NCBI RefSeq assembly: GCF_014649375.1
Contig: NZ_BMSX01000031.1
Span: 44,171-108,170 of the forward strand
From: Streptomyces aurantiogriseus
Lineage (GTDB): Bacteria > Actinomycetota > Actinomycetes > Streptomycetales > Streptomycetaceae
Length of the DNA: 64,000 bases
Direction of reading: 5' to 3'
Shown in pieces: positions 34,467-43,149 of this stretch. How positions within the stretch are numbered: the stretch's first letter is position 1; the number at the start of each line of letters is the position of its first letter. The position numbers were made by a program, and so were the translations under genes. Under the pieces are notes generated by a model. It did not search any database and was not told the DNA's origin. It was given only the letters and a program-made list of their open reading frames with translations.

Positions 34467-37400
34467 TCACGGTGCATGGAGTGAGTCGCAGACCCGGCGA
34501 TAGGGCTCCTCGGGTATGTACGTCTGCCACTGCGCCTCGTCGAGCTTGGTACCCGCCCGCGCACAGACCCGGAGAACCGCCCGGGACGGCTCGATGTTGT
34601 ACCGCTGGAGCGGGACGTGTGCGCTGGCCGCGTAGAGCGTGCCGCTGTCCGGGCTGAACGCGAGGGTGCGGACCTCCCCGCCCGGGGTGGGCAGCGGACC
34701 GCCGAGGGGCTGCTGGGTCGCCGTGTCCCAGAGCTGAAGGGTGCCAGCAGTGCCCCCGACGGCCAGCGTGTGCCCGTCGGGACTCACCGCGAGGGCACTC
34801 ACAGCCTCCGGTCCGTTGCCCAGAGAGGTGGGAAACACGTTGCGCAGCACACCGGTGCGGCGGCGAAGGTCCTCGTCCCACAGGGCTACCCGGCCGGTCC
34901 GGTCGCCTGCCGCGAGGCGTGAGCCGTCGGGGCTGAAGGCCAGGGCGCTGATGCGGTCTCCCTGTACGAGGTCACGCGGGCCGACGGACCCGGAAGGCAA
35001 GCGGACGAGCCGGCCGTCGCCGACCATCATGCGGCCGTCGGGGCGCAACGCCAGGTGGTCGCTGGCCAGGCCGGTGAGAGTCGTCGTGCGACGGCGCTGC
35101 GCCGTGTTCCAGACCTCATTGACGAGTGCTCCGCTCGGAAGCTTGCGGGTGGCATACAGGCTGCGGCCACCAGGTCCAAGGGTCAGTGCTGCAACGGCGG
35201 CAACCGGACGCGGCGGCACGAACCCGGGTGTGGACACCTCGAGCTCGGAGTGCGCTCTCAAGCGCTTCAGGTCCCAGACCGTGACCCGTTGCGGTGAGAC
35301 CCGGCGACCCGGTGCCGAGACACCGTACGCGAAGGCGGTGCCTTCGGGACTGAAAGCCATCATCGGCTTCGTGTGCTGCGGGAGGACAGGCAGGGCGGGG
35401 TCGTCGGAGACGGGGAGAGGTGGAGACGGCAAGGGGAGCGGCGGCAGTTCGTAGCGGGTGTCGAGCAGTTGGAAACGGTAGGAGGTGCCGAAGCGCTGAG
35501 CGGTGGCGAGCATGCGGCCGTCGGGACTGAGCAGGGCCTCGTCCACGGGGCGTTCACGCCAGTCGGCGGTGACCGCGGCCGCGAGGTCGAGGGAATGGAC
35601 GGTGCTGCCTTCGAGATAGCGCAGAACTGGACGGCGGGCGTCCCAGGCCAGACCGCAGCACAGGTGCTGGTTGTTCAGGGAGTACCGGAAGACCGGGGTG
35701 CTGGGGGCCGACAACCGCCACACTCTGATCTCCTCCTCGTCGGCGGTCGCCAGGAAGGCTCCGCCCCCGGCCTCGCTGAAGGCGGCGTAAGTGGCGCCAG
35801 GATGGTCGATCTCGGCGATCTGGCTCCCCTTCCCGGTGTCCCAGACGTGTACGGCATCCGCCGAGAGAGTCGCCAGCCTGCTTCCGCCGCCGAAGACGAG
35901 GGTGCCGCAGTCGTCGAGAACCCGCTCCCAAGCGCCGGGCACGGTACGCGGTCGCACGGTGTCCCAGACCTGCACGGGGCCGCCGCTTGCGCAGACGGCC
36001 ACGAACCGTCCGTCGCGGCTCGATGTCATGTGCGCCGGACCGGCGGACCGGCTCTCCAAAATAGTGGTGCCGTCCGTGACCGAGAGCACGCGCACGCGGT
36101 CGCCGTCCGTCTCGGTCAGCAGAAAATCATCGCCGGCAGCGGCAATGCCCGGCAGGGCCGCGCCCGGACGGTGGCGTACGGTATCGGTCAGGCGGCCGGT
36201 TCTCCTGTCCCAGAGGCGGATACCACCGTCCCGGGCGACTGCGAGCACCCGGGCATCCGGCCCCACGGCGACGACGTCCCCCGTCGGCAGCCGACCCGAG
36301 CCGGTCCTGCGGTGCGCGGCCACGTCCCACGTCCGCCAGGTGCGACCGTCGATGCTGAGCAGCGTACGGCCGGAGTCCGCGAGGAAACGTTTGGGGCCGT
36401 CTCCTGGCGCGGGGTCGGTGAAGATGTCCAGTTCGGGCTGCGCCAGGGCGCCGAGCAGTGCCCTGCGGGACTCCGGCAGCGGCGAAATGCGCCAGGCGGC
36501 GACGCCGAGCAGCTGGGCGGTCCGCGGATCGGTCGTTCGCATCGCGTCGGCGACCGCGGCGACCCTGCGGGCCGCGGTGTCTGTTCGCTGCCGCTCGTTG
36601 TCGATGTGCTGTTGCCAGGCGACCATGCCGACCACGAGCGCGAGTGCCAGCACGCCGGAGAGCGCGGCGACCAGAAGCCGGACTCTGCGGGTGGTGCGCG
36701 CGGCGGCACGTCGCTCCGTCTCACGGGCGTCCGTCGAAGCACGCAGGAAAGCCTTCTCCTGGGTGGTCAGGCCGTCCGGTTCACCACGGCGCGCGAACAG
36801 TGTCTGCGCGGCGACCAGACGCCCGCCCCGCCATAACGCACCGGGGTCGCGGTCGTGCTCCACCCAGGCGCGGGCGGCCTCGGTCAGCCGCCGGTGGTGA
36901 CGCAGCCGGTCCCGGTCCTCCTCGATCCATTCGCGCAGCCGGGGCCAGGAGGTGAGCAGCGCCTCGTGGGCCAGCTGGACGCCCTTCTCGTCCACGGTCA
37001 GTAAACGGGCACCGGCCAACCGCTCCACCACGGCGGGCACTTCGGGATTTGTGAACTCCTCCAGTTCGGCCCTCGTGAGAGGCCGCCTGGTGTCCGAGGT
37101 CCCCTGCCCCGGCTCGACCATCCGCAGCAGCAGCTGCCGGGCCGTACGGGCCTGCGCCGCGTCCAGCTTGCCGTACGCGTCCTCTCCGCTCGCGGCGATC
37201 GCGCCGTGCACACCTCCCGCCGCATCGTACGCGGCCAGCGTCAGCAGTCGGCCCTTGCGGCGTCGCCAGGTCTCCAGCAGTGCGTGCGACAGCATCGGCA
37301 GCCCACCGGGCTCGCCAAGGACGTCCTCGACGATCCGTGCCGTCAGTTCCCGCTCCACGAGAAGCCCGGCCGCCTGGGCCGGCTTGACGATCGTCTCGCG

Positions 37401-38219
37401 CAGTTCCTCCGCGCTCATGGGTCCCACCAGTAGCCCTGCGCCGGACAACGCGTCCGCCCGACCCGGGTGTTCGACACAGCGATGGTAGAAGTCGGCCCGC
37501 ACAGCGATGATCACCCGCAACCGGCTCTGCGGATCGCGAGCCGCCAGCAGCAGGTCGAGGAAGCGGGTTCGCTCCTCTCGATCCCGGCACAAGGTGAACA
37601 CCTCCTCGAACTGGTCCACCACGACCCAGCTCTCGGGCTCCCCCTCTGCGGGAGAGAGCAATCTTCCGTACATCGCGGCGGGCCGGTCCCCCGGCGTGAA
37701 CAACCGCAGGGTGCCCTGGCCCTCGCCTTGTGCGATCGCCTCCCTCAGCCGCGGCAGCAATCCGGCCCGCAGCAATGAGGACTTGCCACTGCCCGAGGCC
37801 CCGAAGATCACCGTGAATCGATGCCCCCACACCAACTCCCACAGCTGTTCGACCAGTCGGTCCCGTCCGAAGAACAGCGCCTCGTCGTCCCCTTCGAACC
37901 GCGCCAGCCCCCGGTAGGGCGGCAGGGCATCCGGAGTGTCCGCTCGAACCGCGGCCGCCGCCTCGGCGGCCTCCTTCCACCGCCGCTCCCATTCCGCCGG
38001 GTCGGCGCCGCACGCCCGTGCATAGCCTTGGACGACAGCCAACGACGGAAGCCGTTCGCCACGTGCCGCCTCGGACAAGGTGGTGGCGGAGTACCCCGCC
38101 GACCGGGCCATCGTCCAGTACGCCGGGCGGCCGACGGCCTTCCGCAGCTCCCGGAGGTCGTAGGCAAACCGCTGTACGGGCCCGGCCTCCGGGTCCACAG
38201 GTCTTTCCGGACGCCCCAC
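34467..38219 (-). CDS. XRE-HTH / nSTAND1 NTPase / WD40-repeat protein
   Basis: 1250 residues if started at GTG 38219 (AGAGGG site; start VGRPERPVDPEAGP as in related proteins); longer frames run to ATG 38243 or GTG 38357. Residues 15-82 are an XRE-type HTH (AYWTMARSAGYSATTLSEAA). The nSTAND NTPase follows at about 100-430: YRGLARFEGDDEALFFGR, Walker A GASGSGKS (140-147), Walker B WVVVDQFEEVF (198-208). A single membrane helix is at 514-534. From about 590 to the end are WD40-like repeats (IRLWDRRTGRL, LAFSPDGSRLAAGDRTGRV, LWDTATQQPLGG). STAND proteins assemble on a signal and are common in bacterial immunity and signalling. Leu406 is encoded by TTA (37002-37004), implying bldA-dependent translation. 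Confidence 0.9.
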   Translation of the reverse strand: MGRPERPVDPEAGPVQRFAYDLRELRKAVGRPAYWTMARSAGYSATTLSEAARGERLPSLAVVQGYARACGADPAEWERRWKEAAEAAAAVRADTPDALPPYRGLARFEGDDEALFFGRDRLVEQLWELVWGHRFTVIFGASGSGKSSLLRAGLLPRLREAIAQGEGQGTLRLFTPGDRPAAMYGRLLSPAEGEPESWVVVDQFEEVFTLCRDREERTRFLDLLLAARDPQSRLRVIIAVRADFYHRCVEHPGRADALSGAGLLVGPMSAEELRETIVKPAQAAGLLVERELTARIVEDVLGEPGGLPMLSHALLETWRRRKGRLLTLAAYDAAGGVHGAIAASGEDAYGKLDAAQARTARQLLLRMVEPGQGTSDTRRPLTRAELEEFTNPEVPAVVERLAGARLLTVDEKGVQLAHEALLTSWPRLREWIEEDRDRLRHHRRLTEAARAWVEHDRDPGALWRGGRLVAAQTLFARRGEPDGLTTQEKAFLRASTDARETERRAAARTTRRVRLLVAALSGVLALALVVGMVAWQQHIDNERQRTDTAARRVAAVADAMRTTDPRTAQLLGVAAWRISPLPESRRALLGALAQPELDIFTDPAPGDGPKRFLADSGRTLLSIDGRTWRTWDVAAHRRTGSGRLPTGDVVAVGPDARVLAVARDGGIRLWDRRTGRLTDTVRHRPGAALPGIAAAGDDFLLTETDGDRVRVLSVTDGTTILESRSAGPAHMTSSRDGRFVAVCASGGPVQVWDTVRPRTVPGAWERVLDDCGTLVFGGGSRLATLSADAVHVWDTGKGSQIAEIDHPGATYAAFSEAGGGAFLATADEEEIRVWRLSAPSTPVFRYSLNNQHLCCGLAWDARRPVLRYLEGSTVHSLDLAAAVTADWRERPVDEALLSPDGRMLATAQRFGTSYRFQLLDTRYELPPLPLPSPPLPVSDDPALPVLPQHTKPMMAFSPEGTAFAYGVSAPGRRVSPQRVTVWDLKRLRAHSELEVSTPGFVPPRPVAAVAALTLGPGGRSLYATRKLPSGALVNEVWNTAQRRRTTTLTGLASDHLALRPDGRMMVGDGRLVRLPSGSVGPRDLVQGDRISALAFSPDGSRLAAGDRTGRVALWDEDLRRRTGVLRNVFPTSLGNGPEAVSALAVSPDGHTLAVGGTAGTLQLWDTATQQPLGGPLPTPGGEVRTLAFSPDSGTLYAASAHVPLQRYNIEPSRAVLRVCARAGTKLDEAQWQTYIPEEPYRRVCDSLHAP

Positions 38220-38390
38220 ACTCGCACCCTCTTCCGCACGCATCCGTACCGTCAGGGAAAGGTGGCTGCGGTTCGGCCGGCAGAGGAATCGCACCGATCC
38301 GCAAACCCCGCTCGCGCGAGGCGCCGTTGAGGGAAGCGGCGCAACAAGCCACCGCACAACCCCACTGCCTCACACGAATTAACTGCGGTG

Positions 38391-38418
38391 ATCGTAGGGC
38401 ATGCCTTTTAACTCTCAA
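38391..38418 (-). promoter_or_regulatory. Predicted promoter of the nSTAND gene
   Basis: On the minus strand TTGAGA (38418-38413) and TACGAT (38396-38391) are 16 bases apart. The expected start near 38384 gives a leader of about 165 bases to GTG 38219. Confidence 0.45.
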
Positions 38419-38483
38419 GTTGCCAGTCTCGGTCGAGTCGAGCCGGATACCCCGGCACACCGAGCAAACTGGAGCACCCCCCC

Positions 38484-39290
38484 ATGTCCCGATCACAGAG
38501 GAAAAGGACTCCTCGACTTGGCAAGGCCGCACTAGTCGCGGCCAGCACCGGAGCCCTCGTCGTCGCCCTGCCGGGTACCGCGTCGGCCGGCATCCTCGCC
38601 CCCCTCCCTGAGAGCACCACGTCGTTCCAGAAGACGTTCCGGCCCTACTTCGACTACGACAGCGACAGTTGCTTCCCGGCGGCCGCGATCGACAGGTCGG
38701 GCAAGCTCAACGGCGGCCTGCAGGACACCGGTTCGGTGACGGGCGGATGCCGCACCGACCACCTCGGCAAGGCCAACACCTACTCGCGCGTCAAGTGCAA
38801 CAACGGCTGGTGCGGGATCATCTACACCCTGTACTTCGAGAAGGACCAGAACGCGCCGGGCAATGTGGTCGGCGGGCACCGCCACGACTGGGAAGCCTGT
38901 GTCGCGTGGGTGAAGCAGGGCGATAGCAACCCCTCCTACGTGTCCGCCTCCGCGCACGGCAACTACACGACCAAGACGTTCAACTCCGTCCCGAGGGAGG
39001 GCACGCGCGTCAAGTGCGTGTACCACAAGGAAGGAGCCGGAACCCACTCCATGCGCTTCGCCAAGGACGGCGAGCGGCCGGAGGCCTGGGGCAACGGAGG
39101 CTGGGACCAGCCGGGCCTGGTCAGTTGGAACAGCTTCCCCAGGGGTGACGGCAACAAGGACCTCCAGGCCATTCTGAACAGTGCCACCTGGGGCAACGCC
39201 AACTTCCCGCTGAAGGACGGCCGGTTCGAGACCGAATTGGAGAGGGCCAAGCCGTCCGGCATCCCGTTCAACCCCAGGGGCAGCGGCTGA
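38484..39290 (+). CDS. Secreted NLP (necrosis- and ethylene-inducing peptide 1-like) protein
   Basis: 268 residues from ATG 38484. A basic N-terminus and LGKAALVAASTGALVVALPG form a Sec signal ending PGTASA. The mature protein has the NPP1 domain: FDYDSDSCFPAAAID, the hallmark GHRHDWE heptapeptide (around residue 132), and paired cysteines (CNNGWC). In oomycete and bacterial NLPs the same heptapeptide binds a metal ion and glycosyl-inositol-phosphoceramides, lysing plant membranes. It is divergent from the nSTAND gene and followed by a strong terminator. Actinobacterial NLPs are known; whether this one is cytolytic cannot be judged from sequence. Confidence 0.9.
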   Translation: MSRSQRKRTPRLGKAALVAASTGALVVALPGTASAGILAPLPESTTSFQKTFRPYFDYDSDSCFPAAAIDRSGKLNGGLQDTGSVTGGCRTDHLGKANTYSRVKCNNGWCGIIYTLYFEKDQNAPGNVVGGHRHDWEACVAWVKQGDSNPSYVSASAHGNYTTKTFNSVPREGTRVKCVYHKEGAGTHSMRFAKDGERPEAWGNGGWDQPGLVSWNSFPRGDGNKDLQAILNSATWGNANFPLKDGRFETELERAKPSGIPFNPRGSG

Positions 39291-39371
39291 CGGACATACC
39301 GGCACTGCCTGCGGTCGCCGACGCCTTTCCTCCTGCGTCGGTGACCGCTTGCGTGTCGGAGGCGCTTTCCT

Positions 39372-39403
39372 CTGCCCGGCCGGGCACCGGCCCGGCCGGG
39401 CAG
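39372..39403. terminator. 14-bp terminator hairpin after the NLP gene
   Basis: CTGCCCGGCCGGGC (39372-39385) pairs perfectly with GCCCGGCCGGGCAG (39390-39403) around ACCG. No gene was seen between 39291 and 39736. Confidence 0.75.
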
Positions 39404-39613
39404 CAGAATCCGACCGTCCGCCGCCCTGGCGATGGCAACCCGGCCAGCGCGCGACGCAACCGGGTTGTGCGCCGAGAAGGGCGCCTGGTGGATATCTGCC
39501 CAGCTCAAGCGCCGTTTCCTGTGCCTGGAAGAAGCCCGGCTTCTTCGGTGAGTGCGACACCAGAAGGTCCTTCGTCTGCTGGTTTAAGGCTCACGCGTCT
39601 CTGACCATCTAAA

Positions 39614-39627
39614 ACCTTGCACAAGGT
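39614..39627. promoter_or_regulatory. MarR-type operator-like dyad
   Basis: ACCTTG-CA-CAAGGT, a perfect 6-bp inverted repeat with TTGCACAA core typical of MarR operators, 110 bases before a MarR remnant. Confidence 0.4.
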
Positions 39628-39736
39628 GGTTGCTGCCTGCCGGCTGCTGACCCGGGCGTGGTCCGGATCTTGATCCCATAGCTGTGCATGCCGCCTCCGT
39701 GATCGGGACGCTCGCCATCTGTGTGGGGCGTCGGCC

Positions 39737-39961
39737 GTGCAGGCCCTGGCGGCCGAGGGCCTGCTCCTGCGTGAGCAGGCGCCGCACGATGCGCGGTCCT
39801 TCAACGCCGTCCTCACCGACGCCGGCCGCGCCCGTTTGGAACAGGCTCTCCCGATCTACGTCGCCACGGTCCGCCGCCTCGTCCTCGATCACCTCGAACG
39901 TGAAGACGTCGACGTGGCCAGACTCGCCGCCGCCTGGCAGCGCATGGCTCAGACGGACTGA
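39737..39961 (+). pseudogene. MarR-family regulator, C-terminal remnant
   Basis: 74 codons from GTG 39737. EGLLLREQAPHDARSFNAVL and TDAGRARLEQALPIYVATV are the wing and dimerisation helix of MarR proteins. The N-terminal helices and recognition helix are missing, so it cannot bind DNA normally. A nearby MarR-like dyad at 39614-39627 may be its former operator. Confidence 0.65.
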
Positions 39962-40122
39962 ACTTCGCTCGAACGAGGAGCCTCTCAAGACATCCGACGT
40001 ATGGCTTTGGCTTGACGGTTCAGTGATCCCTCGAGCTCACCATGTCTCCAGGAATCTCCTGGATGCGTCCCTGCTTCAGGCGAATTCTGTGTCACCTATA
40101 GACGGGGCCACCATCGACCTCC

Positions 40123-40139
40123 TATAAATCCATCCGATG
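40123..40139 (+). promoter_or_regulatory. Putative -10 and fucose-regulon site upstream of the fucosidase
   Basis: TATAAA (40123-40128) could be a -10. AATCCATCCGATG (40127-40139) matches 10 of 13 bases of CATTCCTCCGATG, the word repeated downstream of both promoters of the fucose transport and catabolic units. Confidence 0.4.
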
Positions 40140-40231
40140 TCTTCTGTTGGGAGACGCGAAGCACGGCCGCCATGTCGGCGTTCCGCTCCCAGCGCCCTGT
40201 CATCCCTCCCCTTGACACATGGAGCCGCACC

Positions 40232-42286
40232 ATGTCCTCTGCCTCCCTCAGCAGACGCTCTCTGATGAAGGCCGCCGCCCTTGCCGGAGGAGTGGCGGCC
40301 TTCGGGCTGCCGCAGGTTTTGTGGCCCTCCGCAGCCGAGGCGTACACGGTTCCCTCGAAGATGGACTGGTGGTACCAGGCCAGGTTCGGGATGTTCATCC
40401 ACTTCGGGTCCTACTCGCAGCTCGGCCAGGGCGAGTGGGCGTTCGACGGCCAGCGGTGGAGCAAGGCGGACTACCAGACCCAGGTCACCGAGAACTTCAA
40501 CCCGACCGCGTTCAACGCCGCCACCATCGCCGAGCTGGCCGAGAACGCCGGCATGAAGTACCTCGTGATCACCGCCAAGCACCACGAGGGCTACGCGATG
40601 TGGGACTCCGGTGTACCCGGCTTCACCGACAGCACCGGCACCAAGCTGTACAACCTGCATGACTTCGGCGGCATCCAGGCCGACCCGCTCATGGACCTCA
40701 AGACCGAGTGCGAGAGCCGTGGGATCAAGTTCTGCCTGTACTACTCGATCCTCGACTGGAACCATCCTTCCCAGACCGACCGTCACGAGGGCGGTCTCAC
40801 GACGATGTCGTCGCAGGCCGCCCGCGCCGGCTACATCGCCGACATGAAGGCGCAGCTGCAGGAGCTGCTGGACCGTTACGACCCGGCGCTGCTGTGGTTC
40901 GACGGCGACTGGTTCGGCGAGCCTTCCAGCCCCACCCTGGAGGACTGGTGGCTGACATCGGACGGCGTCGACCTCTACAACTGGCTGATCGCCCGCAAGC
41001 CCGGCCTCATCGTCAACGAACGGGTCAAGCGGGACCACGGTCTCGGCGACTACGCGGTCGCGGAGTTCGACATACCCAGCATGCCGATGAGCCGGCCGTG
41101 GGAGCGGTGCGCCACCATGAACGGCGCCTGGGGTTACGACGCGTCGAAGGAGAACTCCTACAGGTCCGTCAAGGACATCGTCCAGGAGCTCGTCACGGTG
41201 GTCTCCCGGGACGGCAACCTCCTGTTGAACATCGGCCCCAAGGGCGATGGCTCGGTCACCGCCGGATCCCAGACCATCCTCAACGGCGTGGCCTCATGGA
41301 TGTCGACGTACAGCGACAGCATTCACGGCACCAGCGGCAGCCCGTTCGTCACCGAACCGGCGTGGGGGAAGGTCACCAAGAAGAGCGGCAAGCTCTTCGC
41401 CCATGTCTTCACCTGGCCCACGAACGGCCAGCTGCGGATCCCGAGGATCGACAACACGATCAGCCGCATCTACCTGCTGAACAACCCCTCGGTCTCGCTC
41501 TCCTACACCGTCACCGACCAGATCAATGTCACCGTGCCGACCAGCGCGCCGAACGCCAACGACTCCGTGGTGTGCGTCGAGGTCCAGGGCATGCCCGTGA
41601 GGGTCTCACCGACGGTGTTCCAGAACGTCAACTACCAAGGCTCCCGCGCTGTTCTGTCACTGGGCAGCTACACCTCCTCCCAGCTGTCCGCCGCCGGCCT
41701 GGGGCCCGCCATGGCCTCCTCCGTCCTGGTGCCCGACGGCTTCCAGGTGACGGGCTACTCCGGCGACAACTTCACCGGCACCGCCTGGACGTTCACCTCG
41801 AACGCCGCCGACCTTCGGCAGACCGGTAACAATGACGTCATCGCCTCGCTGAGGGTGACGTTCAACCCGGCCACGTACTTCCGCCTGGCCAACGTCACGA
41901 ACGGCCTGGTACTGGACAGCGGCGGCAACGTCGCCAGCGGCTCGAACCTGAAGCAGTGGGAGCCGATAGACCACGCCAATCTCCAGTGGCAGGCGATCGA
42001 CCTCGGAAACGGCTACTACAGGCTCGTCAACCGCACCAACGGTATGGTCGCCGACGGCTGGGGCGCCACCGGCAACGGCGACCCGGCCCGGCAGAAGGCC
42101 TGGGACGGCAGCAACACGCAGCAGTGGCAGATCACCCACCGCGGCCAGGGCCAGTACTCGATCGCCAACCGCAGCACGGGACTGGTCCTCGACGGCGGCG
42201 GCATGGTCGCAGCAGGGGCTGTGGCCAAGCAGTGGACGTGGCAGCAGAGCACCAACCTGCTGTGGACGTTCAGCCCGGTCGGCTGA
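40232..42286 (+). CDS. Tat-exported GH29 alpha-L-fucosidase with ricin-type lectin domain
   Basis: 684 residues from ATG 40232 behind GGAG. SRRSLMKAAALAGGVAAFG is a twin-arginine signal. The GH29 barrel (about 40-360) shows WWYQARFGMFIHFGSYS, VITAKHHEGYAMWDS, YYSILDWNHP and the nucleophile in ALLWFDGDWFGE. Residues about 455-540 look like a beta/gamma-crystallin-type module (FQNVNYQGSRAVLSLG), and 545-684 form a ricin B-like lectin with three LVLDSGG/MVADGWG/LVLDGGG and QW motifs. It releases L-fucose from external glycans. Its position near a complete fucose uptake and breakdown locus gives it a clear role as the extracellular first step. Confidence 0.93.
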   Translation: MSSASLSRRSLMKAAALAGGVAAFGLPQVLWPSAAEAYTVPSKMDWWYQARFGMFIHFGSYSQLGQGEWAFDGQRWSKADYQTQVTENFNPTAFNAATIAELAENAGMKYLVITAKHHEGYAMWDSGVPGFTDSTGTKLYNLHDFGGIQADPLMDLKTECESRGIKFCLYYSILDWNHPSQTDRHEGGLTTMSSQAARAGYIADMKAQLQELLDRYDPALLWFDGDWFGEPSSPTLEDWWLTSDGVDLYNWLIARKPGLIVNERVKRDHGLGDYAVAEFDIPSMPMSRPWERCATMNGAWGYDASKENSYRSVKDIVQELVTVVSRDGNLLLNIGPKGDGSVTAGSQTILNGVASWMSTYSDSIHGTSGSPFVTEPAWGKVTKKSGKLFAHVFTWPTNGQLRIPRIDNTISRIYLLNNPSVSLSYTVTDQINVTVPTSAPNANDSVVCVEVQGMPVRVSPTVFQNVNYQGSRAVLSLGSYTSSQLSAAGLGPAMASSVLVPDGFQVTGYSGDNFTGTAWTFTSNAADLRQTGNNDVIASLRVTFNPATYFRLANVTNGLVLDSGGNVASGSNLKQWEPIDHANLQWQAIDLGNGYYRLVNRTNGMVADGWGATGNGDPARQKAWDGSNTQQWQITHRGQGQYSIANRSTGLVLDGGGMVAAGAVAKQWTWQQSTNLLWTFSPVG

Positions 42287-42408
42287 CTGGCGCCACCCTG
42301 GTGGCATGCCTGACTGTGATCGGGGGCTTCCACCACCGCGAGCGGATCTCTTTCAGGGTCGGCGGCCGCACAAGCGGCTCAAGAACACGGCTGAGAGGTC
42401 ACATCAGA

Positions 42409-42436
42409 TGCGGCGGCGCTGAACAGCGCCGCCGCA
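42409..42436. terminator. Terminator between convergent fucosidase and lutC
   Basis: TGCGGCGGCGCT (42409-42420) pairs perfectly with AGCGCCGCCGCA (42425-42436) around GAAC. Confidence 0.8.
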
Positions 42437-42513
42437 CACGTTGGCTCGACGGCTCCTGCCGACGCGGCGGCCCTGTCACCGGCTCGGCTTCGGGCTGTCC
42501 GCCGGCGGGGCCG

Positions 42514-43149
42514 CTACGCGTCCTCGATCACGACGATGTCCAGGACGCGCGGGCCGTGCACGCCTTCCACCCGGTCCAGTTCGATGTCGCTGGTGGCCGA
42601 GGGGCCGGAGACGAGCGTCAGCGGCCGGTACGGGTCCAGCCGGCTCAGCGCCTCGGGCACGTCGGGGGCGATCTGGCTCGCCCGGACCACGCAGATGTGC
42701 TGGTCCGGCAGCAGGGTCAGGGCCCGGCGGCCCTGGCCGGGGCCGTGGTCGAGGGTCACGGTTCCGGTGACGGCGATGGCGGCGGCGATGGTGGTGATCA
42801 CCGCGTCCGCAGCGTCGAGCTGGTCCACCGTCAGCGGCGGGACGTCCTCCAGCCGCGACCACGGCCCCTGGGAGACGAGGTCCTCGGGGAGTCCCGGCGG
42901 CAGGACCACGGACCGCGCTCCGGTGCGTGCCAGCGCGCGCCCGACGGCGGCCGCGGCACCGGCCGCCGGCACACGGACCACCGTGGCGCGGTACTCGGCG
43001 GCGCGTTCGGTGAACAGTCCGACGATGTCCGGCCCCGCGTGGTCCGCGCGACGGCCGTGCGGGACCGGTACGTCATCGGGGCTCTCGGAGCCCGGTACGT
43101 CTTGCAGAGCCGTCCTCAACGCGCTCAGGACTGTCTCGCGGCCGCTCAT
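42514..43149 (-). CDS. lutC: Lactate utilisation protein C (LutC/YkgG family)
   Basis: 211 residues from ATG 43149, overlapping the lutB stop (ATGA). LUD domain: LPPGLPEDLVSQG, DAADAVITTIAAAIAVTGTV, LLPDQHICVVRASQIAPDVP and LVSGPSATSDIELDRVEGVH, then GPRVLDIVV. LutC is the small subunit of the iron-sulfur L-lactate oxidation complex LutABC. It is the last gene of the nine-gene fucose operon, where L-lactate is an end product of the pathway. Confidence 0.9.
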   Translation of the reverse strand: MSGRETVLSALRTALQDVPGSESPDDVPVPHGRRADHAGPDIVGLFTERAAEYRATVVRVPAAGAAAAVGRALARTGARSVVLPPGLPEDLVSQGPWSRLEDVPPLTVDQLDAADAVITTIAAAIAVTGTVTLDHGPGQGRRALTLLPDQHICVVRASQIAPDVPEALSRLDPYRPLTLVSGPSATSDIELDRVEGVHGPRVLDIVVIEDA

